Shown in pieces: positions 42,346 to 50,759 of a stretch of DNA of 64,000 bases (its first letter is position 1; each line of letters starts with the position of its first letter). The notes under the pieces are model-generated. The model was given only the letters and a program-made list of their open reading frames with translations, did no database searches and was not told where the DNA came from. The DNA lies in the NCBI GenBank assembly GCA_944325155.1, contig CALUYY010000005.1, forward strand, positions 1-64,000, given 5' to 3'. This DNA is from Candidatus Gastranaerophilales bacterium (GTDB lineage Bacteria; Cyanobacteriota; Vampirovibrionia; Gastranaerophilales; Gastranaerophilaceae). A program made the position numbers and the translations under genes.

Positions 42346-44985
42346 ATGCAGACATACTTTAGTATCCTAAGCAGCCAAAACAGCCGCAAAAGCGTGCCTT
42401 TTGGTAAATACGGCGCTTTAAATTCCGAAGCTTTAAGCGCACACAGACGGCTTGTAAATGCAAATAACAATATCGCATTTACCGGTATAGAATCTGCTGC
42501 AAACAAAGCCGTGCAGGGCGCAAAAGATAATGCCGCACAAACCATAAAAAACGGCGCCCGATTTGTCTTGCATAAAATCGTAAAATTCGTTAAAGAAAAT
42601 ATAACTGAAGGAGTTGATACAAAATATGACTTTGAAGATGTCATTATGGAGCAGCTCAAAAAGAATTTCGGGGTAACTTTTGATGATTGTTATGATCAAA
42701 TTCAAACTTATAACGACTTAATAAGCAGGGTTAAAAGCGGTCCTGTTGTTGATAAATTGCATTCTGTTTTTAAAACGGTAAGAGGTAAAAAAGAGAAGTT
42801 TATTATCCGCAAAAACGAAGACGGTTCAATTACATTTCACAAAGACCCGTTCTTAAAAAAAACGCTTTTAAATATTAAAGAATTTACCTGGGGGGGCATT
42901 CTTGACATTGCCGTCTGGGCAAAAAAACGCTATGACAAATTCTGCGCTAAAACAGGGTTCGGGGGGGATACGGTTGCAAAGTCGCCGACATCAAAAATAG
43001 GGCAATTTTTTAAAGATCTTCTTGATAAAAGAGAAGCCGAAAAATCTGCCGAAGATGCTTTTTACAGAATGGCAGGCGTTTTTGAACAGGCGTCAAAAGG
43101 TGTGGATGAAATTGTTTCAAATCAGGCAAAACAAGGCGACATTATAACAAAAGAACTTGCCGGACAAAAAATAGCGGACAACATAAGGGGGCTTGCCGAA
43201 GGTTCTATCAGGGAAGCAAGCAAAAAAGTGGGTAACTACAACACTAAATCGGAACGTGCCTGGAACAGGCTGGGAACGGGTTTTGTGAGCGCACTTTTCA
43301 GTGCAACCGACTTTTACAATATGTCGATGCTTCAAAAAAATGACTCGAAGGAAGCAAATAAATCAAGCAAGAAGCGTTTCCTGCAGGATATGAGAAGGCA
43401 AGGGCTTACCGCAGGCATAACTTATGTACTTTTGGGCGCATTCCAAAATAAAGTTAACTCATCAGTTACTTATGCGGTTTTATCACTGGGCGGCGTTACC
43501 TTAATATCTGAAATTTTATCAAGGTTAATGGGAGGAATTTCCCTGAAACCCTTAACGCCCGAAGAAGCAAGAAAAATTGCCGAAAAACAGGAAAAACAAG
43601 CTAAAAATAAAACCGATAAAAATGAAAATCCGGCGGAAATTAAAAATAATGTACAATTGCTAAAGCCGACGGCTGATAAAGGTTCAAACGATGATGTCTT
43701 TAAGATATTTACAAATAATATAAATATTCAAAATGCAAATAATCAAACACCCCTCACATCTTCGCCAAAGGCATACGACAGTGAGGTATTCGGTATATTT
43801 GAAAATAAACTTAACGAAAAAAATAACAAACAAATAACCTTTAGTGCAAGTGCGGATAACAAAACGCAAGAAACAAAAAAACCCGAAAAGAAAACAAGCT
43901 GGAAAGAAAGAATTATAAAAGGCGTTCTTATTGCAATAGGGGCATCGCTCGGCATAGGATTTTTAAGATCAAGAAATATATTAAATCTGGATACTACAAT
44001 TAAATCACTTTCACAAAAATATCACGATACGGTTGAAAAACTGACAAGAAGAAGACTTATTTTACCGAAAGATGATGTTGACGGGTTCCTTGAATATCTT
44101 AAAAAAGAAGGTTTCAGCGAACAGTACGATGTCCTTAAAGGAGCCTTGAACAGAGTTAAGGACTCAGCCGTTTTGAACGGTGAATCAAATATAGTGAAAA
44201 AATTTATCCCCAAAAAAGAAATTAATCCTAACGGCAGATATTACGATTTAGGCTATGTTGAAAGCAAGGGTAAAAAAGCGGCATTGAATGTTTTAACTTT
44301 CCCGATTGATACAATATCCGGGTTAACGGGCAAAATCAACAATATTATCCGTTCAATGTTCGGTTCAAAAAGTATGTCAAAACACCCGAAAAAAGGCTTA
44401 GACCCTAAAACGGGCGCATTATTTATCGAAAAATATGCAAATAAATACAGAGATGCAATTTGTGCAAACGAATATAAAGACTTTAGAGATGAACTTGCGA
44501 TTGCATTTACAAGACACTTCTCCGAAGCAAATTCGCAGCATAAAAATACCTCGATTGCGATGTTGTCAAGACTGTTAATCACCTTCATTTCAGGCTACTT
44601 CTTTGTTAACGATTACAGAAACCAGGTGTTAATCGATTCAAAAGGTCAGGATGTCGAAAGAGCAAAAGCAACAACAAGAGAAAGAATAGGACATAAAGTA
44701 GCAAACTTCTTCTTAAATTCAATGTTTATGCAACTGTTCAATACAACGTTTGAACCGATATACTTAAATTCCGTTTTCGGTGCGACAATAGTTGCAATGG
44801 CAACCGAATATACGAATGAATCGGCAGTAAGGGCTTCAATCTGCACGCCTACAACAAAAATGACAAGGGATGAACTTATTGAATACGAACAAAAACGCTT
44901 AAATGACCAAGGCATTAAAGGTGATTATTACAGGGCGTTTATGAAATTAACCGGTAAAAAACCCTTGAGCGAAAAAGTAAAATAA
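42346..44985 (+). CDS. Large unknown membrane-associated protein with IAFTG motif
   Basis: An 879-residue protein of no recognised family. There is no signal peptide; the polar N-terminus contains VPFG at 17-20 and IAFTG at 43-47, matching the motif of three other window proteins, and QITFSAS occurs again in the linker near 500. Amphipathic helices dominate. Hydrophobic segments near 345-360, 375-390, 530-545 and 750-770 could span a membrane. A Lys/Glu/Asn-rich linker (400-520) separates two lobes. No usable ribosome site is seen before the ATG. It sits beside the export-gate operon in convergent orientation. Function unknown. Confidence 0.72.
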   Translation: MQTYFSILSSQNSRKSVPFGKYGALNSEALSAHRRLVNANNNIAFTGIESAANKAVQGAKDNAAQTIKNGARFVLHKIVKFVKENITEGVDTKYDFEDVIMEQLKKNFGVTFDDCYDQIQTYNDLISRVKSGPVVDKLHSVFKTVRGKKEKFIIRKNEDGSITFHKDPFLKKTLLNIKEFTWGGILDIAVWAKKRYDKFCAKTGFGGDTVAKSPTSKIGQFFKDLLDKREAEKSAEDAFYRMAGVFEQASKGVDEIVSNQAKQGDIITKELAGQKIADNIRGLAEGSIREASKKVGNYNTKSERAWNRLGTGFVSALFSATDFYNMSMLQKNDSKEANKSSKKRFLQDMRRQGLTAGITYVLLGAFQNKVNSSVTYAVLSLGGVTLISEILSRLMGGISLKPLTPEEARKIAEKQEKQAKNKTDKNENPAEIKNNVQLLKPTADKGSNDDVFKIFTNNINIQNANNQTPLTSSPKAYDSEVFGIFENKLNEKNNKQITFSASADNKTQETKKPEKKTSWKERIIKGVLIAIGASLGIGFLRSRNILNLDTTIKSLSQKYHDTVEKLTRRRLILPKDDVDGFLEYLKKEGFSEQYDVLKGALNRVKDSAVLNGESNIVKKFIPKKEINPNGRYYDLGYVESKGKKAALNVLTFPIDTISGLTGKINNIIRSMFGSKSMSKHPKKGLDPKTGALFIEKYANKYRDAICANEYKDFRDELAIAFTRHFSEANSQHKNTSIAMLSRLLITFISGYFFVNDYRNQVLIDSKGQDVERAKATTRERIGHKVANFFLNSMFMQLFNTTFEPIYLNSVFGATIVAMATEYTNESAVRASICTPTTKMTRDELIEYEQKRLNDQGIKGDYYRAFMKLTGKKPLSEKVK

Positions 44986-44986
44986 A

Positions 44987-45772
44987 TTAAAAAACGTTTG
45001 AAAAAGAGGTAAAATAGTCAGCTATTACATTTACAAGCATAGGCAGAACCCATATTAAAATTAATGCGCCCATAACGGGTTTAAAAAGAAAGCTCATTTG
45101 AAAAACATTAACCTGCGGCGCCGTTTTTGAGATAACACCCAAAATAATGTCCTGCCCCAGTGTTGCAAGCAAAATGGGAGCCGCTATCTGCATGCCGACT
45201 ATAAAAGTATTTGATGTAATCAATACAAGATAATCCATATTTATAATTTGATCCAAAGGAAGGTGTGTCATATAAACGGGATAAATTTCAAAACTTCTTA
45301 TAAATGCATCGATAATCCAATAAACACCCCCTATTGCCATAAAAATAATTACGGCCAAAATCGTGAAAAAATTACCCATTAGAGAATTCTGGGTACCCGA
45401 TGTGGGGTCTAAAATCATGGCGGATGAAACGCCTATCTGGCTGTTTATAATGTCGCCCGCCGATGTTATTGCGGCAAGTATACAGTTTACAATGTAGCCT
45501 ATAATAAAACCGAAGGTAAAATTTAATACAAGACACAAAAGAATTGATGTATCCGGGGGAATAGGCGCGGGTTTTAATACAATAGTTAAAATAATTGTTA
45601 TGATAAGCGCAAAAGACAGCCTTACCATAATAGGGTTTTCACTTCTGTTTAAGGGCGGCGCAAACTGCATAACGCCGATTAGTCTGGCAAAAATCATCAT
45701 ACCCGTTCCCAATGCCAGATTAAGCTCCGGAAACAGTTTTGCAAATTCCATTGTAAAAAGGTTTGCTTCCAT
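44987..45772 (-). CDS. fliR: Flagellar/type III export-gate protein FliR
   Basis: A 261-residue integral membrane protein with about six to eight hydrophobic segments. NSQIGVSSAMILDPTSGTQ is the conserved FliR/SctT cytoplasmic loop, and the N-terminal FARLIGVMQFAPPLNR is also diagnostic. With FliP and FliQ it forms the helical core of the export gate. Last gene of the operon. Confidence 0.92.
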   Translation of the reverse strand: MEANLFTMEFAKLFPELNLALGTGMMIFARLIGVMQFAPPLNRSENPIMVRLSFALIITIILTIVLKPAPIPPDTSILLCLVLNFTFGFIIGYIVNCILAAITSAGDIINSQIGVSSAMILDPTSGTQNSLMGNFFTILAVIIFMAIGGVYWIIDAFIRSFEIYPVYMTHLPLDQIINMDYLVLITSNTFIVGMQIAAPILLATLGQDIILGVISKTAPQVNVFQMSFLFKPVMGALILIWVLPMLVNVIADYFTSFSNVF

Positions 45773-45775
45773 TTT

Positions 45776-46204
45776 CTATCCCCTGTACGGTAAAAGCCTG
45801 CACAATCCAAGACTTATTTCGTTATCATTCGGATAAACGGGATTAACGGATAAAACAAGATTTACTATTTCTTTCGATGTTTTATAAAGTCTTATATATG
45901 TATAGGTTTCATGTTTTGTTTTTAAAATGACGCTTTTCATATCCGAGATTTCATTAAGTTCGTTTTTTATGTCATACATTTTTATGTTTTCCGAATCTCC
46001 CCAAATAACGCCTATAATATCACTGTCGCAGGTTATTATATAATCGGATCTTGATTTTATGTTTATTTTGTAGTCGGTTGTTTTTTGAAAATAGTTTTTA
46101 TAATTTTCAATATCAAACTGCACCGCAGGCGCTAAGACCTCTTTTGCCAAAGAAGCGGTTTGAAAAATTAAAACCGTTAAAATTAAAGTTAAAATTTTAT
46201 TCAA
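45776..46204 (-). CDS. Unknown secreted protein between fliQ and fliR
   Basis: A 142-residue protein with an N-terminal signal peptide (residues 1-20, ending SLA). The mature domain is a mix of beta strands (YKINIKSRSDYIITCDSDII, SVILKTKHETYTYIRLYK) with two Cys. No flagellar family matches. The gap to both fli neighbours is only 3 nt, so it is co-expressed with the gate. Confidence 0.7.
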   Translation of the reverse strand: MNKILTLILTVLIFQTASLAKEVLAPAVQFDIENYKNYFQKTTDYKINIKSRSDYIITCDSDIIGVIWGDSENIKMYDIKNELNEISDMKSVILKTKHETYTYIRLYKTSKEIVNLVLSVNPVYPNDNEISLGLCRLLPYRG

Positions 46205-46207
46205 TTG

Positions 46208-46699
46208 TTACCTTCCAAGGATTTTATTTGTTTCAATCAGGTTGGGACGCGGATTGGCGCCTTGATAGGCGGGTGTGTATTTTGATTTTTCCTGCCTGTC
46301 TACCCATGGAATTTTTCCGGGGTTTTGCATAATATCTTTTACTTTATTTGAAGAAGGATTAATCGCATCTTTCATCTCGGACGCAAACGGTCTTGAATGG
46401 TAGTAATAATCGGCCGGAAGGACATACGTTTCCATTTTTGGTATTATGTTGAATGCCATATAAGCACCTTCTTTTATGTATTCGGTCAGAACTTTTATGT
46501 AAAAAACGCCTAAAATAATAATCGTTAAAAATACACCGACAATCTTTGGCGCAGCAGCAATTGTCTGCTCCTGAACCTGGGTTACGGCCTGCAAAATACC
46601 GACAACAAGCCCGACCGCCGCTGCCACAAGAACGCAGGGCATAGATATTAAAAGCATTGCCATAAAGCCTTTTGCCACATATTCTACCAAATATTCCAT
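46208..46699 (-). CDS. fliQ: FliQ with unusual C-terminal extension
   Basis: The first 90 residues are a standard FliQ/SctS: two membrane helices flanking GILQAVTQVQEQTIAAAPK. The family is normally about 90 residues; this protein continues for some 75 more, polar and Pro-rich, probably cytoplasmic or periplasmic, without a recognised fold. The start shares one nt with the fliP stop. Confidence 0.9.
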   Translation of the reverse strand: MEYLVEYVAKGFMAMLLISMPCVLVAAAVGLVVGILQAVTQVQEQTIAAAPKIVGVFLTIIILGVFYIKVLTEYIKEGAYMAFNIIPKMETYVLPADYYYHSRPFASEMKDAINPSSNKVKDIMQNPGKIPWVDRQEKSKYTPAYQGANPRPNLIETNKILGR

Positions 46700-47340
46700 C
46701 AGTTAAAACTCTCCACTAAGCCTTTAACAATTAAACTCCATCCGTCAACGGCAACGAAAATCAGCAGCTTAAACGGTAAAGACACAATTGTCGGCGATAA
46801 CATAAACATACCTAAAGCAAGCAAAATGTTGGCAACGACCAAATCCAACACCGTAAAAGGAACATAAATTATAAAACCGATTTCAAACGCCGTTCTTAAC
46901 TCGCTTAAAATATATGCGGGCGCAACTTCCCACAATGTTAAATCTTCCGGAGTTTCAGGCATTTTTGTTCTTGTTTTTTCTATAAAAAAGACCAAATCTT
47001 CCTGACGTGTTTGTTTCAGCATAAACTCTTTCAAAGGTTCGGACCCTTTTTGAATTGCCATTACGATGTTGCCGTTTTCTTTGTAGGGAACGCTTCCCGC
47101 TTCATACATTCTTTGAAAGACGGGGCTCATTGTATAAAACGTCATTATTATACAAAGTCCGATTAAAACCATAGCAGGCGGAACCGAGTTTGTTCCCATT
47201 GCGGTTTTAAGCATTGAAAATACTATCGCAAATCTTAAAAATGAAGTCATGCACATAAAAACAAACGGCAGAAATGAAAACAGCGTCATTACAAACAGAA
47301 GTTGCAAGACCGGATTTAAATCCTGTAAAATTACATCCAT
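46699..47340 (-). CDS. fliP: Flagellar/type III export-gate protein FliP
   Basis: A 213-residue membrane protein with the family segments FLPFVFMCMTSFLRFAIVFS, GTNSVPPAMVLIGLCIIMTF, YILSELRTAFEIGFIIYVPF and MFMLSPTIVSLPFKLLIFV. Many FliP proteins begin with a cleaved signal peptide; here the first helix starts at once. Start and stop each share one nt with fliO and fliQ. Confidence 0.95.
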   Translation of the reverse strand: MDVILQDLNPVLQLLFVMTLFSFLPFVFMCMTSFLRFAIVFSMLKTAMGTNSVPPAMVLIGLCIIMTFYTMSPVFQRMYEAGSVPYKENGNIVMAIQKGSEPLKEFMLKQTRQEDLVFFIEKTRTKMPETPEDLTLWEVAPAYILSELRTAFEIGFIIYVPFTVLDLVVANILLALGMFMLSPTIVSLPFKLLIFVAVDGWSLIVKGLVESFN

Positions 47341-47768
47341 TAATAATTTCCCCTTTTTGTTTGGTTTTTATCCGAAAGCTCTTTTAAAAGGCTTTTTATT
47401 ACATATTTTTTGTTTTTTGGTTCTTTATTCAAATAAGGATTATTTGAATCTTCAAATTCTTCGTCAAATTTTTCGCTTAAATATCTTTCAATTTGGCGCT
47501 CATTGTTTTTGTGTTTAAAATCTTCGTTTACTTTTGATATAAAACTGATTTTATCTGTTGATGAGGCTATTAAAAATTGTTCATCCCGGCATTTTATAAG
47601 ATACAGTGTTTTTCTTTCGGGCAGTCTTAATACATCGATTACTTTCATTGTTGAATTTTTTCTTACCGGAGCCTGTATCATAAATTTTTTATATATGACA
47701 TATCCGATGACAAGAAGCCCTGTCATTGCAAGTGTATAAACCGTAAAATTTACAAGATACTCTATCAT
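47340..47768 (-). CDS. fliO: FliO-like export-gate assembly protein
   Basis: A 142-residue protein with one N-terminal membrane helix and a cytoplasmic beta domain (MKVIDVLRLPERKTLYLIKC, LIASSTDKISFISKV) of the FliO type, which helps FliP assemble. The C-terminus is charged. Position between the fliN/M-like gene and fliP supports it. Confidence 0.82.
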   Translation of the reverse strand: MIEYLVNFTVYTLAMTGLLVIGYVIYKKFMIQAPVRKNSTMKVIDVLRLPERKTLYLIKCRDEQFLIASSTDKISFISKVNEDFKHKNNERQIERYLSEKFDEEFEDSNNPYLNKEPKNKKYVIKSLLKELSDKNQTKRGNY

Positions 47769-47777
47769 AATACCCTT

Positions 47778-49124
47778 TTATTCTTCAAAGTTTGAGTAGT
47801 CAAAATCTTCTTTATTTCCCTTGTTTTCACTCTGCGCCTGAGGAGCCGCCTGATTATGCGGCTTGTTTGGCGCACCCTGAGGTCTCGGTGCGGGAGCGGG
47901 CCTTGGCGCCGGTCTTTGTGCACCCTGAGGTCTCGGTGCCGGAGCGGGGCGGTTTGGTGCAGAGGGTCTTTGAGGGATGGGCTTTTGCGGAGGTGTTTGC
48001 GGATTCTGCTGTGCAGATGAAGAAGGATTGTGTGCGGGCGGTTCCGGAGCTTTTGTCTGCTCTTGCGCCGTTTCTTTTTCTTCTTTTTTCTTTGCGTAAA
48101 CTTCCGTTATTTTAACCCCGTATTTATCATTTATAATAACGAGTTCTCCTTTTGCAACGGTTTTATTTTCGACAAGCAGAGAAATTTCGTTATTCATAAT
48201 AGGACCTAAATCTATAACAAGTCCTTTTGAAATTTGCTTAAGTTCGCCTAAAGTCATTTTTACTCTTTTAAATTCGGCGGATACTTCAATTTGAATGTCA
48301 TCCCACATACTTTTATTATCGAGCATATAATCTCCCTTTTCATTTTCAAATTCCGTTTCATCACCTTCTTCGTCTTTGGATGTGTCTATCATTAAAGACG
48401 GCTCCGGGTTTACTTTAAATTCATGCGTAATTGTCGGGGTTTTCAGTGTCATTTTTTTTATATCGCTTGTTTCAAGAACAAGAATATCTTCAATATCAAG
48501 GTTTTTTAAATCGTCAAGAGATATTTTTGATAAACCCGCTATTATATCGACATAAGCAAAATTGTTTATAAAATCTTCAAATTCAAAATTATTCTCCAGA
48601 GTAACAGGTTTCGGTTCAAGCCTGTTTAGAGGAATTGTTATTGCAAATTTACCCGCATTTATGTCTTTATTTTTGATTAAAAATACAAAATTTAAACTCG
48701 TTTTTATAAGCGGGTCGATTTTATCCGTTTCGGTTTCTTTTATAATTAAATCGTCAATATTTTTTACGATAAATTCAAAAAAGTTATTTAATATTGTTCT
48801 TTCAAGCTCTGTTAATTTTTCAAGGTCAAAAACAGGATAATTGGAGCCGAAAGTATCATGAAAAATTATTCTTATAAAATCGGAAGAAATTCTTAAAGTT
48901 ATGTGCTGTTTGTTTTTAATCGGAATTTGACAGGTATAGAAAAGCTCCCCTTTTAAAACGGGGTCTTCTTTGATTGATTCATAATCGTTAATTTCATTCA
49001 TCATCACATTAAAGTTAATTTCCCAATATGAAGATAAGGCCTTGATTATTCTTGATGCAATTTCAGAATCAAACCAGTTAAATGTAATATTAAGATTTTC
49101 TTTATCCGATTTTATGTTTTGCAT
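47778..49124 (-). CDS. FliN/FliM-type C-ring protein with Pro-rich tail
   Basis: A 448-residue protein. Residues 1-190 form an unassigned domain; a short acidic region follows; residues 270-345 are a SpoA domain (MTLGELKQISKGLVIDLG, VAKGELVIINDKYGVKI), the fold that builds the flagellar or type III sorting ring. The tail (about 355-440) is Pro/Ala/Gln/Arg-rich and contains a 16-residue repeat (RPAPAPRPQGA). Classic FliN is near 130 residues, so this is an enlarged form. First gene of the operon. Confidence 0.85.
   Translation of the reverse strand: MQNIKSDKENLNITFNWFDSEIASRIIKALSSYWEINFNVMMNEINDYESIKEDPVLKGELFYTCQIPIKNKQHITLRISSDFIRIIFHDTFGSNYPVFDLEKLTELERTILNNFFEFIVKNIDDLIIKETETDKIDPLIKTSLNFVFLIKNKDINAGKFAITIPLNRLEPKPVTLENNFEFEDFINNFAYVDIIAGLSKISLDDLKNLDIEDILVLETSDIKKMTLKTPTITHEFKVNPEPSLMIDTSKDEEGDETEFENEKGDYMLDNKSMWDDIQIEVSAEFKRVKMTLGELKQISKGLVIDLGPIMNNEISLLVENKTVAKGELVIINDKYGVKITEVYAKKKEEKETAQEQTKAPEPPAHNPSSSAQQNPQTPPQKPIPQRPSAPNRPAPAPRPQGAQRPAPRPAPAPRPQGAPNKPHNQAAPQAQSENKGNKEDFDYSNFEE
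47873..47948. repeat. GC-rich direct repeat in the FliN/M tail
   Basis: A 28-bp block occurs at 47873-47900 and 47921-47948 with one mismatch. The period is 48 bp, which is 16 codons. It encodes the RPAPAPRPQGA repeat and is far richer in G and C than the rest of the window. Confidence 0.85.
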
Positions 49125-49165
49125 ATCCTGTTTTAAGCCAAAAAGGTATATATCCCCGTTTGTTT

Positions 49166-49194
49166 ATTATAAAGTCTAAAATCAATTCGGGCAA
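49166..49194 (-). promoter_or_regulatory. Promoter of the export-gate operon
   Basis: TTGCCC (49189-49194) and TATAAT (49166-49171), with 17 nt between them, lie on the minus strand 42 nt before the fliN/M-like ATG. The sequence suits the housekeeping sigma factor; no sigma-28 pattern is seen. Confidence 0.6.
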
Positions 49195-49280
49195 AATTAT
49201 TAAGGGTTATGAATTTTTGAACATTTTTATCTATTAATATTATTTAATAAAAAATCAGTTTTTAAAAAAGGATTTTTTCT

Positions 49281-49309
49281 TAGACAGTTAAATAAAGTTT
49301 ATGTATAAT
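49281..49309 (+). promoter_or_regulatory. Promoter of the MFS transporter gene
   Basis: TAGACA (49281-49286), a 17-nt spacer and TATAAT (49304-49309) precede the AAGGAG ribosome site and ATG at 49333. Confidence 0.7.
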
Positions 49310-49332
49310 AACTTTATGCTAAGGAGATTGTA

Positions 49333-50691
49333 ATGCAAGAGGAAATTAAAAAGTTTTCAACCGTACAGCTGTTAAACTTTTGTCTGGGATTTTTCGGCCT
49401 GCAGTTTGCATGGCAGATGAGAATAATTTTATCCGGACCCGTAACCGAATCTTTAGGCGCAAGCCCTTTTTTATTCGGTCTTATATGGCTCGCAGGCCCC
49501 GTAACGGGGATTGTGGTCCAGCCCATAATAGGGGCGTTGTCTGATCATACTTATACTCCGATAGGAAGAAGGGTTCCTTATTTAATAGGCGGGGCAGCGC
49601 TTGCCGCCATAGGACTTTTTATTCTTCCCAACAGCGGAAACATTGCGCTTAATTTTGGCGAACAGGCGCCTTCATGGCTCGGGCTTTTAATTGCCGCCGT
49701 TATGATCTGGATAATAGATGCCTGTGTCAATGCGGCTCAGGGACCCTACAGAGCTTTAATTCCCGATAATATGCCGAAAGAACAGCACCCTGTTGCAAAT
49801 TCTTATCTTTCTTTTGCAATAGGGCTTGGCTCCGTTATTGCGGCAGGAACGGCTCCTTTTTTGAATTGGGCGTTTAATTATCAAATGTCTGTTAAGGCGC
49901 AGTTTTATATGGCAGGACTGGCATTTTTGCTTGCAATGCTTTGGACATGTATCACGATAAGAGAAAGAAAAATTTCAAGAAAACTTGAAGTTGTTGATGT
50001 TGAAGAAAAAACACCTTCATTTTTGGATAACGTTAAAGAATTTTTTAAGATATCGCCCGAGGTAAGCAAAATCTGTCTTTTACAGTTTTTTGCCTGGATA
50101 GGGCTTATGAGCATGATGATATTTTTTACACAATATTCGGTGCATACAATCTTTAATGTTCCCGATTTGGCAAATGTTCCCGACTATGTTAAAACAACGT
50201 ACGAAGCGGCAAATATAAACGGGCAGAATTTTTCATCCGTATGCTTTGCAATTTTTAACCTTATTTGCTTTTTTGTGGCTCTTCCTATCGGAAAAATTGC
50301 TGAAAAATACGGAAATAAAATCATACACAGCTTATCTCTCGTAAGCATGGCAATTGCATATTTTATTATGGCATCTTCAACAGACAAAGGGCTTGTTATG
50401 TTTGCCATGGGGCTTGCGGGTATCGGCTGGTCAAGCACGCTGGCGCTCCCTTTTGCAATGCTTTCAAAATATATTAAACCCGGCACCGAAGGGTCTATTA
50501 TGGGTGTATTTAATATTTTTATTGCAGCTCCGCAAGTTCTTGTTTGTACATTGCTTGCAAAATTTATAGATTCCGCAAAAATAAGCCTTGATAACGGATT
50601 GACAAATAACCACTGGGAATATGCTTTTACGGTGGGCGCCGTTATGCTCTTGTTGTCGGCTTTGACCACTTGTTTTGTAAAAGAAAAATAA
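49333..50691 (+). CDS. MFS sugar transporter (SLC45/sucrose-type)
   Basis: A 452-residue transporter with 12 predicted membrane helices. The N-terminal FGLQFAWQMRIILSGPVTES and GPVTGIVVQPIIGALSDHTY with GRRVPYLIGG follow the SLC45/sucrose-maltose transporter group, in which sugar enters with protons. Sugar uptake suits a fermentative life style, but the sugar is not fixed. Single-gene unit with its own promoter and terminator. Confidence 0.88.
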   Translation: MQEEIKKFSTVQLLNFCLGFFGLQFAWQMRIILSGPVTESLGASPFLFGLIWLAGPVTGIVVQPIIGALSDHTYTPIGRRVPYLIGGAALAAIGLFILPNSGNIALNFGEQAPSWLGLLIAAVMIWIIDACVNAAQGPYRALIPDNMPKEQHPVANSYLSFAIGLGSVIAAGTAPFLNWAFNYQMSVKAQFYMAGLAFLLAMLWTCITIRERKISRKLEVVDVEEKTPSFLDNVKEFFKISPEVSKICLLQFFAWIGLMSMMIFFTQYSVHTIFNVPDLANVPDYVKTTYEAANINGQNFSSVCFAIFNLICFFVALPIGKIAEKYGNKIIHSLSLVSMAIAYFIMASSTDKGLVMFAMGLAGIGWSSTLALPFAMLSKYIKPGTEGSIMGVFNIFIAAPQVLVCTLLAKFIDSAKISLDNGLTNNHWEYAFTVGAVMLLLSALTTCFVKEK

Positions 50692-50711
50692 AATAAAAAT
50701 AAAAGAATTAA

Positions 50712-50748
50712 AAAAGCCCTTAAAAATAATTTTTAAGGGCTTTTAATT
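50712..50748. terminator. Bidirectional terminator
   Basis: A 15-bp stem, AAAAGCCCTTAAAAA with TTTTTAAGGGCTTTT, and a loop TAA. It ends the MFS gene and the convergent coiled-coil gene. Confidence 0.92.
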
Positions 50749-50759
50749 TTACCTCTTTT

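Noticed and set aside
47873-47948. Possible transferred segment because of its high GC
   Set aside because: It is in frame and is explained by Pro/Ala/Arg/Gly codons of the Pro-rich tail.
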